A DNA stretch of 11,499 nucleotides from NCBI GenBank assembly GCA_018372555.1, contig JAHAIU010000082.1:1-11499 (forward strand). The letters run 5' to 3'. Below the pieces are notes generated by a model. It had not been told where the DNA came from. It worked only from the letters and a program-made list of their open reading frames with translations, and did not search any database. The position numbers were made by a program, and so were the translations under genes. How positions within the stretch are numbered: the stretch's first letter is position 1; the number at the start of each line of letters is the position of its first letter. Origin of the DNA: Clostridium sp. (GTDB lineage Bacteria > Bacillota > Clostridia > Clostridiales > Clostridiaceae). This document shows positions 1-4,761 of the stretch, piece by piece.

Positions 1-234
1 CAGGTATTTTTTATCTGTAATTTTACTATTTTGTAAAATATATCTTCATTCTAAATTAATATTTAATTTTTATGTTATGCTATATTTTTTTATTTTCCTC
101 TAGTTCTTCCTCTCTTGAATATTAAAATTAATTTTTTGTATTACAATCACAAATTAAAATAAAAAATAATAATATAATCATTTTAGATAATATTATCCAT
201 AATAAAAAAGGGGTCCACGTAGGATATCTTTTTA

Positions 235-597
235 TTAAATATCCAAAATCTCTCTTCCATTATCCTTTAATAATGTTATATATTTCTTTCTTAGTTCTAT
301 TATACAACTTCTATCATCTTCAGATATGCCTAAATACTCTAGCCATTTATTATTTAAATATGTTTTAGTTGAAGTTTTACTAAAAGATATAGTCTTCTCT
401 TTAGCTTCTTCTGACTGTTTTTCTTTAGATATTTTTATTACTTTATCTTCTATATAGAAAAAACATTCTCTTTCATTCTCTGTAATACCAATAACTTCTA
501 ACCATTTGGGTGGTAAATATAGAGTTGTTACTAATGCTCCATTTTTTCTTTTATAAAAAGATATGTTTATTCTCTTTTCAGCTAATATTTTTTCCAT
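235..597 (-). CDS. Tandem AbrB/SpoVT-like DNA-binding protein (fused double unit)
   Basis: This 120-residue protein probably binds DNA as a transition-state-regulator or antitoxin-type factor. It contains two copies of a swapped-hairpin AbrB-like unit. Residues 26-58 (LPPKWLEVIGITENERE, ending IKISK) align at a constant offset of 53 with residues 79-111 (LNNKWLEYLGISEDDRS, ending ITLLK). The LPxKWLxxxGI plus acidic turn plus beta-strand pattern is typical of SpoVT_AbrB domains, which normally dimerise to make one DNA-binding fold. Here one chain would supply both halves. The ATG has a GGAGG site 5-6 nt upstream (603-607, complement). It lies downstream of parA-parB on the same strand, but a hairpin at 674-697 separates it from parB. 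No toxin partner is visible in the 234 bases downstream, so an antitoxin role is unsupported. The fold assignment is by eye; function is inferred. Confidence 0.75.
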   Translation of the reverse strand: MEKILAEKRINISFYKRKNGALVTTLYLPPKWLEVIGITENERECFFYIEDKVIKISKEKQSEEAKEKTISFSKTSTKTYLNNKWLEYLGISEDDRSCIIELRKKYITLLKDNGREILDI

Positions 598-673
598 TTA
601 TGCCTCCATAAAATACAAATTATATTTTGTAAGAATCATTAAGGTACAGATCATTAAATTTATATAAAACTAT

Positions 674-697
674 ATAGGGAGAAATTTTTCTCCCTAT
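674..697 (-). terminator. Intrinsic terminator downstream of parB
   Basis: A perfect 10-bp stem (ATAGGGAGAA / TTCTCCCTAT) with a 4-nt loop starts 16 bases after the parB stop codon on the minus strand. It is followed by a moderately T-rich run (ATAGTTTTATAT). It should end the parA-parB transcript, so the AbrB-like gene downstream is either read through or served by its own promoter. Confidence 0.65.
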
Positions 698-712
698 TAT
701 CTATATTTCATA

Positions 713-1990
713 TTATAACTTTTTTAATAAGTCAGAAATTTCTTTTTGATATTTTTCTAAAAACTCTTTAGCTTTAGTTTCTTCTGCAACTTTAACATTT
801 TCTTTTTTCATCTTATTAATTTGACTTTTTAAATCCTTAAATGAGTTATCAATTAATTTTAGATTTTGAACTAACACAAAGTTTTCTTTTGTATTTTTAA
901 TATCAACTTCATTATTAGATTTTTCTTTTAATTTTGAAAGTTCATCCTTTAATCTTTGTTTTTCTAAATTATTTTCTTTAACTTCATTAGTTATATCTTC
1001 TATCTTTTTATCATACTTACTCTTTAACTCTTCTTCTAATATAACTTTTTCATTTTTAAGTTTTTCTTCAAATTCAATTTTAATTTGACCTTCTATCTCT
1101 TTTCTTTCTTCCTCAATATTATTATCAAGCTTTTTTTTCAAATTTTCATTTTCACTTTTTAATTTTAAAACTTGATTCTTCTTTTCTTCTTCTAACCTTT
1201 TAAGTTCTAATTCTTTTTCTTCATAAGCTTTTTTCAATTCTAATTCTTTTTCTTCCTCAATCTTTTTAAGCTTATTCTTTAAATCTACTGCTTCTTGTTT
1301 AGACATATTAGTTTTATCATCTATTATGCTTAATATCACTCTTTGATTTTCTTCACTCAAACTAGAAAATTCTGAAGCATTTGCTATTGTTAAATTACCT
1401 TGTTCTATAACTGCTTTTAACTCTGGAATAAGCTTATTATTTATTCTCTCATATCTTCCAACTTGGGTAGGGGATAACTTTAAATCATTTGCAATAATAT
1501 CTCTTATTTTACCTGGAACTTTTTCTCCATTTTTCTTTTTTATCTTATATAACTCTTTCAATCTTTCAACTTGTGTTAATTTTTCAACTTCTGTAAGCTC
1601 TCTTGATTGTGCATTAGCTTGAATAAGTATTATTTCTGAATCTATATCATTACTTTCTATAACTTTACATGGAACTAAATTAAACTCTTTATTTCCTTCA
1701 TTAATAAGCTTATTTAAAGCAGTATATCTTCTTTCACCACTTATTAATTCATACATATCATTATCTAATTTTCTAACAACTAAATTATGATTTAACCCAT
1801 TTAATTTTATATCTTCTGCAAGAGATTCAATATCCACTATTTCATAGAAATTTTTCTCATTTCTTTTTATTCTATCTATATTTATATAATCAATTTTAAA
1901 ATTATCTTTAGCTTTAAATTCCTCAACTTTTCTTGTATTTTTTGAAATTCCATTTAACATACCTTCACTTATTGAAAACTTTTTAGCCAT
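713..1990 (-). CDS. parB: ParB/Spo0J-family partition protein with long coiled-coil tail
   Basis: ParB binds a centromere-like parS site and works with the ParA ATPase to segregate the replicon. The N-terminal ParB/Srx-like domain shows the CTP-binding box (YELISGERRYTAL, residues 80-92; GERRY 85-89) and the next conserved segment (NAQSRELTEVEKL, 126-138). A KorB-like helix-turn-helix region follows at about 155-205, including KLSPTQVGRYERI. From about residue 232 to 425 the protein is almost entirely E/K-rich heptad sequence, predicted coiled coil. That makes it longer than the roughly 280-300 residues of chromosomal Spo0J, and the usual compact C-terminal dimerisation domain is not evident. 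The start has an AAGGTGG site 10 nt upstream. It lies 58 bp downstream of parA in the same operon, with a GC-rich palindrome between the two genes. Confidence 0.9.
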   Translation of the reverse strand: MAKKFSISEGMLNGISKNTRKVEEFKAKDNFKIDYINIDRIKRNEKNFYEIVDIESLAEDIKLNGLNHNLVVRKLDNDMYELISGERRYTALNKLINEGNKEFNLVPCKVIESNDIDSEIILIQANAQSRELTEVEKLTQVERLKELYKIKKKNGEKVPGKIRDIIANDLKLSPTQVGRYERINNKLIPELKAVIEQGNLTIANASEFSSLSEENQRVILSIIDDKTNMSKQEAVDLKNKLKKIEEEKELELKKAYEEKELELKRLEEEKKNQVLKLKSENENLKKKLDNNIEEERKEIEGQIKIEFEEKLKNEKVILEEELKSKYDKKIEDITNEVKENNLEKQRLKDELSKLKEKSNNEVDIKNTKENFVLVQNLKLIDNSFKDLKSQINKMKKENVKVAEETKAKEFLEKYQKEISDLLKKL

Positions 1991-2023
1991 TTTATTCTAA
2001 CCACCTTTGCTAATTTATATTAA

Positions 2024-2040
2024 GTGTCCCCGGGGGACAC
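2024..2040. repeat. GC-rich palindrome, copy 1 (parA-parB junction)
   Basis: GTGTCCCCGGGGGACAC is a near-perfect dyad (8-bp arms around one central G) in the 58-bp gap between parA and parB. An identical 17-mer recurs at 7725-7741 in the same orientation. On the plus strand it is followed by CTTTT. On the minus strand, the direction of parAB transcription, no T-run follows, so it is not an obvious terminator of parA. It could be an RNA hairpin that sets the ParA:ParB ratio, a protein-binding site such as a parS candidate, or a dispersed clostridial repeat. Confidence 0.6.
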
Positions 2041-2048
2041 CTTTTAAA

Positions 2049-2801
2049 TTAAAATATTTCTTTACTTAAATCCTTATAGTTTAAACTTGCTCTTGCTTTC
2101 TTAGAAGAAAATACAACAGGACATTCTTCAAATGTACTTTCTACTACCTTTATATTTTGATGTATTGATGTATTGAACATTTTTTCTCCTAGAACAGATT
2201 TAAGTTCTTGTTTTATAACATTATTAACTGTGGTAGAAGAATCCATTGTTATAAAACATCCTTTAAAATTAAGGTTTGGATTAAACTCTTCTTTTATTTC
2301 TTCTATACTATCTAAAAGATATTCCAAGCCATCTAAAGCAAACTTATCTATCTTGATAGGTACTAATACTTCATCTGAAGCACAAAGAGCATTTACTGTT
2401 ATCATATTAAGTGCTGGTGGACAATCTATTAAACAATAATCATATTTGTCTTCTATTTCTTCAAGAGCTTTAGCTAATCTATTTTGTTGACTACGGTTAA
2501 CATCTAAAAGTATCTTTCTTTCAGCAAATGCTAAAGTAACATTAGATGGTAAAATATCAATATTCTCGAAATCTGTTTTCTTTATTACCTTTTCAATATC
2601 TAAATTTTTATCTAAAAGTACATCTGCAATTGAAACATCTTCCATACTATATGCTTTAAATAATTTAGTAAGATTTGATTGAGGATCTAGGTCTACTAAT
2701 AATACTCTGTCTCCTTTTTCTTCTAAACAAGCCCCAAAGTTAGCAGTAGAAGTTGTTTTAGCAACTCCACCTTTAATATTAAAAACTGATATTTTCTTCA
2801 T
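2049..2801 (-). CDS. parA: ParA/Soj-family partition ATPase
   Basis: ParA is a Walker-type ATPase that binds nucleoid DNA in its ATP form and, stimulated by ParB-parS, moves plasmid copies to daughter cells. The deviant Walker A motif is KGGVAKTT (residues 10-17) with the signature lysine K10. The Walker A-prime region is VDLDPQSNLT (36-45), and Walker B is CLIDCPP (about 122-128). At 250 residues it is the short Soj-like form without an N-terminal repressor HTH, so its operon is likely regulated by ParB or another factor. It is first in the parA-parB operon, preceded by a clear promoter and dyad operator at 2848-2904. The ATG at 2801 directly begins the conserved MKKISVFNIKGG N-terminus. Confidence 0.95.
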   Translation of the reverse strand: MKKISVFNIKGGVAKTTSTANFGACLEEKGDRVLLVDLDPQSNLTKLFKAYSMEDVSIADVLLDKNLDIEKVIKKTDFENIDILPSNVTLAFAERKILLDVNRSQQNRLAKALEEIEDKYDYCLIDCPPALNMITVNALCASDEVLVPIKIDKFALDGLEYLLDSIEEIKEEFNPNLNFKGCFITMDSSTTVNNVIKQELKSVLGEKMFNTSIHQNIKVVESTFEECPVVFSSKKARASLNYKDLSKEIF

Positions 2802-2847
2802 AATTACAACCTCATTTCATATTTTTTATTCTCTTAACTATACTCTT

Positions 2848-2904
2848 ATTATAGCATGTATAGTTATACATGTAAATAATTAAAATTTAATTTATACATG
2901 TCAA
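2848..2904 (-). promoter_or_regulatory. parAB promoter with overlapping dyad operator
   Basis: On the minus strand, TTTACA (complement of 2871-2876) and TATAAT (complement of 2848-2853) are separated by exactly 17 bp and lie about 50 bp upstream of the parA ATG. The spacer is occupied by the dyad CATGTATAGTTATACATG (2855-2872; 8-bp arms, GT centre). A further half-site, TATACATG, lies at 2893-2900 and overlaps a TTGACA hexamer (complement of 2899-2904). A protein on the dyad would block RNA polymerase, so autoregulation of parAB is the natural reading. Which protein binds is not shown by the sequence. Confidence 0.75.
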
Positions 2905-2990
2905 ATTTTCATTAATTAAGCTCTCTTACTTCCAAAAACAAATTTCGTTTAACACTCTCATATTGTTGTTTTTTTTGTTGATCCTAAGAC

Positions 2991-3108
2991 TTCATATCGG
3001 AGTAAATTGTAAAGGAAAATGGAGCAAATTTTTTTACCTGCTATGAATGTAATGAATGACCGATGAAAAAAATTGTGTAATGGCTTTACAATTTTAGCGT
3101 AGATATGA
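2991..3108. other. Nested inverted repeats of unknown role
   Basis: This non-coding stretch between parA and the rep promoter contains TCATATC (2992-2998) paired with GATATGA (3102-3108). Inside it AAATTGTAAAG (3004-3014) pairs perfectly with CTTTACAATTT (3084-3094). The latter could instead pair with the adjacent AAAATTGTGTAA segment (about 3068-3079) across a TGGC loop, so two mutually exclusive folds are possible. ATCGG (2996-3000) and CCGAT (3060-3064) are also complementary. A 61-codon minus-strand frame crosses it but lacks coding character. It could be a structured RNA, an oriT or single-strand origin, or a mobile-element remnant. Confidence 0.45.
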
Positions 3109-3145
3109 TAGGCTGGAGCTTCAAAAAAATAAATAAAAATCAAAA

Positions 3146-3165
3146 AGAAGAGCCTTAGCTCTTCT
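3146..3165 (-). terminator. Minus-strand intrinsic terminator between rep leader and parAB
   Basis: On the minus strand the 8-bp stem AGAAGAGC / GCTCTTCT with loop TAAG is followed directly by TTTTGATTTTTATTT. It lies downstream of the antisense RNA terminator and upstream of the parA promoter. It would stop minus-strand transcription from the rep control region before it reaches parAB. On the plus strand no good U-tract follows. Confidence 0.65.
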
Positions 3166-3222
3166 GTCGTTAATTTTAATTTTTATCAAAAAAACTCGTT
3201 TTTCCATAAAATATAAATAATA

Positions 3223-3251
3223 TTGAAAGTTATATGAAAACTTGGTATAAT
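3223..3251 (+). promoter_or_regulatory. rep promoter (extended -10)
   Basis: TTGAAA (3223-3228) and TATAAT (3246-3251) are spaced by 17 bp, and a TG dinucleotide one base upstream of the -10 (TGGTATAAT) makes an extended -10 element. Transcription would start near 3258. That gives a rep mRNA leader of about 315 nt, and places the antisense RNA region entirely inside the leader. Confidence 0.75.
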
Positions 3252-3279
3252 AATAACAAATTTAAAAAGAATGGAATAA

Positions 3280-3357
3280 AAGCAAAAACCCATTAATTTC
3301 TTAGACAATCGCCAAACCGTTAAAGAAATCAATGGGACACCTGAAAGTAATAAGCCG
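3280..3357 (-). ncRNA. Putative antisense RNA controlling rep
   Basis: The predicted minus-strand transcript starts near 3357 and ends in a stem-loop (14-bp stem, CCCATTGATTTCTT pairing with AAGAAATTAATGGG through one G-U, 20-nt loop) followed by TTTTTGCTTTTATT, a classic intrinsic terminator. The loop, on the minus strand, contains TTTGGCGATTG. A UUGGCG loop is known from antisense RNAs of several plasmid copy-number systems (the IncI/IncB type). The RNA is fully complementary to the rep leader and has its own promoter at 3364-3392. Together these features match countertranscribed RNAs that limit initiator synthesis. Size is estimated at about 75-80 nt; the exact ends are inferred. Confidence 0.7.
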
Positions 3358-3363
3358 AAATTT

Positions 3364-3392
3364 TATATAAATTTATCTGAATAAATTGACAA
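3364..3392 (-). promoter_or_regulatory. Promoter of the antisense RNA
   Basis: On the minus strand TTGTCA (complement of 3387-3392) is followed after 17 bp by TATATA (complement of 3364-3369). The expected start is near 3357, about 20 bases before the antisense stem-loop. Both hexamers are close to the sigma-A consensus, but in such AT-rich DNA promoter calls by eye carry some risk. Confidence 0.55.
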
Positions 3393-3572
3393 TTAAATTT
3401 GTCTATACAATATAAATGAATTGACTTATATTGTCTATATGAATCGGCTTAATTTATCTATAGTATATAAAATTAATATTGAAAAGTCAATATTAAAGAT
3501 AGATTAAGATAGTACTTTCATATGGATTTTACTCTAAGGTGTTCTTTAATTTCCATTAGGAGGTATTTTTTT

Positions 3573-4478
3573 ATGTCAACAAATAATAATGCTAATAATT
3601 TTATTCAAATAAATGGAATAATGTCTCAAGGATATGGATTCAGTCCAAAAGCCGTAATGAGAGATACTCGTCTTACAATAGAAGCCAAAGCTATTTATGC
3701 ATATATGTCTTCATTCGCTGGTGCAGGATTAAACTCTTTTCCTAGTGTAAAATTACAATTAAGTGAATTATGTATTAGTGAAAAAAGATATTATAAACAT
3801 AGAAAACTTTTAGAAGATCTTGGTTATATCACAATAAAACAAACTAGAACTAAATTAGAATCAGGTAAAGTTGTAAATGATAAAAATATCTATACTTTAG
3901 AACAATTCCCAACACCAAAACCTAAAAAAGAAATTCAAAAAGATAAGATAAAAACTAATAATAAAAATAATATTTCTGAGAACAGTCAAAATGACAGTGC
4001 TGATAAAAATGGCATAAATACTACTTTTTCTGAGAACAGTCAAAATGACAGCTCTCAAAATGACAGCGTTCAAAATGTGGGAAGTAATAGTATCAGTATT
4101 AATAGTAACAATATTAATAATAACAATACTATTTCTTCTTCTTCTAAAGAAGTTGATGAAGAAGATAAAAAACAAATTATTCAGTTATTACAAATATGCC
4201 AGAATAATAAGTTTAAATTAAAGAAAAATGATATTAAAGATTTATTAACTATATATGATTTTAATAAAATAGCTAAAGCCATACTAACAGCTAGTGCTAC
4301 TGATACTAAAATTAAAAATTTTAAGGGATATATTTTAGCAACTTTAAATGATATAAGTAAAATTAAAAAAGTTGAATTTAACATAAATAATAAAAAGACA
4401 AGTCCTCATGCTAACTTCACACAAAGAGATCAAGATTATAAAAAATTAGAAAAGCAGTTATTAGGGTGGACAGAATAA
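3573..4478 (+). CDS. rep: Plasmid replication initiator (winged-HTH, RepA_N/DnaD-like)
   Basis: This 301-residue protein probably binds the plasmid origin and recruits the host replisome. Residues 20-90 form a winged helix-turn-helix (GFSPKAVMRDTRLTIEAKAI, then FPSVKLQLSELCISEKRYYKHRKLLEDLGYI) like those of plasmid initiators and HTH_36/DnaD-N proteins. Residues 112-190 are a low-complexity N/S/K linker. Residues 197-270 form a helical C-terminal domain with NFKGYILATLNDI, reminiscent of DnaD-like domains. The start at 3573 has AGGAGG at 3558-3563. An in-frame ATG at 3522 lacks a ribosome site and would add 17 residues that look non-coding. Upstream is an antisense-controlled leader, and the linker DNA carries iteron-like repeats. 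This organisation matches theta-replicating RepA_N-type plasmids with the origin inside rep. The family assignment is by pattern only. Confidence 0.8.
   Translation: MSTNNNANNFIQINGIMSQGYGFSPKAVMRDTRLTIEAKAIYAYMSSFAGAGLNSFPSVKLQLSELCISEKRYYKHRKLLEDLGYITIKQTRTKLESGKVVNDKNIYTLEQFPTPKPKKEIQKDKIKTNNKNNISENSQNDSADKNGINTTFSENSQNDSSQNDSVQNVGSNSISINSNNINNNNTISSSSKEVDEEDKKQIIQLLQICQNNKFKLKKNDIKDLLTIYDFNKIAKAILTASATDTKIKNFKGYILATLNDISKIKKVEFNINNKKTSPHANFTQRDQDYKKLEKQLLGWTE
3973..4077 (+). repeat. Iteron-like direct repeats inside rep (candidate origin)
   Basis: A 25-bp unit ending in GTCAAAATGACAG occurs identically at 3973-3997 and 4027-4051. Its 3' part, TCAAAATGACAG, recurs at 4055-4066, and TCAAAATG again at 4070-4077. 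The last three copies are phased at 15 bp and the first is 54 bp upstream. In protein they encode a SENSQNDS/SQNDS linker with no evident structural need. Repeats in the middle of the initiator gene are where RepA_N plasmids place their origin, so these may be Rep-binding iterons. Confidence 0.65.
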
Positions 4479-4506
4479 AAATATTCTTTAATGAAGAGGT
4501 GTGTTG

Positions 4507-4652
4507 ATGAAAGAATTTATAATTAATTATAATAATATGACTTTAAGTGAATTTACGACTATTATAGTTAAAGCTCTAATTCAGTAAAAGAAGCAATAAG
4601 ATATATATGTGTTGAAGCATTAAATATAAAAAAATTAAGGGCTATTGAATAG
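4507..4652 (+). pseudogene. Broken small gene downstream of rep
   Basis: An ATG at 4507, preceded by GAAGAGGTG, opens a 26-codon frame (MKEFIINYNNMTLSEFTTI...) ending at 4585-4587. A second frame then continues from 4572 to the TAG at 4650-4652 (SSNSVKEAIRYICVEALNIKKLRAIE), which looks like real coding sequence without a start. Just upstream that same frame reads IYDYYS before a TAA at 4569. A frameshift near 4550 plus one nonsense change would explain both halves as one former protein of about 48 residues. I do not recognise the family. Confidence 0.45.
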
Positions 4653-4683
4653 ATTGAATATATTCTATTTAAATTTTTAGTCT

Positions 4684-4735
4684 TTATATAACTATAATTA
4701 CATGTAATTATAGTTATATAATTACATGTAATTAT
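4684..4735. repeat. Perfect 38-bp palindrome plus second 18-bp palindrome
   Basis: Positions 4684-4721 form a perfect inverted repeat with 19-bp arms centred on ACATGT at 4702/4703. Its 18-bp core, ATAATTACATGTAATTAT (4694-4711), is repeated exactly at 4718-4735, so the two dyads overlap slightly with centres 24 bp apart. They contain TACATGTAA and TATAGTTATA, both also found in the parA operator. They sit between the convergent ends of the rep region and the repressor gene. With no G/C in the stems beyond the CATG and CTATAA bases, they are poor terminators and better explained as protein-binding or cruciform sites. Confidence 0.7.
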
Positions 4736-4761
4736 GTAAATATTAATATAAATTTTTAAAA

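Larger units (their letters stand above)
3258..3572 (+). promoter_or_regulatory. Long structured rep mRNA leader
   Basis: The leader contains, in order: the antisense target stem-loop (3289-3302 with 3323-3336, loop carrying CGCCAAACCG); TAAGCCGA (3351-3358), exactly complementary to TCGGCTTA (3444-3451) 85 bases downstream; two TTGAC...TTGTCTATA blocks (3386-3407 and 3421-3439); a perfect 10-bp hairpin TTAATATTGA/TCAATATTAA with an AAAG loop (3473-3496); and the AGGAGG ribosome binding site (3558-3563). The antisense RNA would begin at or near the complement of 3351-3358. Its 5' end would therefore compete with 3444-3451 for the same mRNA bases, the logic of a switch. Which fold permits rep translation cannot be decided by eye. 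Confidence 0.6.

Noticed and set aside
198..234. Terminator after the AbrB-like gene
   Set aside because: GGATAT/ATATCC can pair, but its loop overlaps the stop codon region and the T-run (complement of 204-211) is 15 or more bases away; not convincing.
2173..2439. 88-codon plus-strand open frame
   Set aside because: It lies wholly antisense to the conserved core of parA and has no ribosome site or family resemblance.
2958..3143. 61-codon minus-strand open frame
   Set aside because: No ribosome binding site, erratic composition (YFFEAPAYHIYAK...), and it coincides with the nested inverted repeats, which explain the sequence better.
3439..3507. 22-codon possible leader peptide in the rep leader (MNRLNLSIV...)
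   Set aside because: No ribosome binding site upstream, and it overlaps the structured elements; leader translation is not supported.
3522..3572. Upstream in-frame ATG extending rep by 17 residues
   Set aside because: No Shine-Dalgarno before 3522, whereas AGGAGG sits at the right distance from the ATG at 3573; the extra residues include the ribosome site itself.
3973..4081. CRISPR-like repeat array
   Set aside because: Repeats are short, unevenly spaced (54, 15, 15 bp), encode in-frame protein and have no unique spacers of constant length.
3897..4384. Minus-strand open frames across rep
   Set aside because: Shadows of the AT-rich rep gene; hydrophobic I/F-rich translations typical of antisense frames, no ribosome sites.
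4684..4735. Bidirectional terminator between rep region and repressor gene
   Set aside because: The stems are nearly all A/T with no U-tract immediately after a GC-rich base, so termination is a weaker explanation than a binding site, though not excluded.
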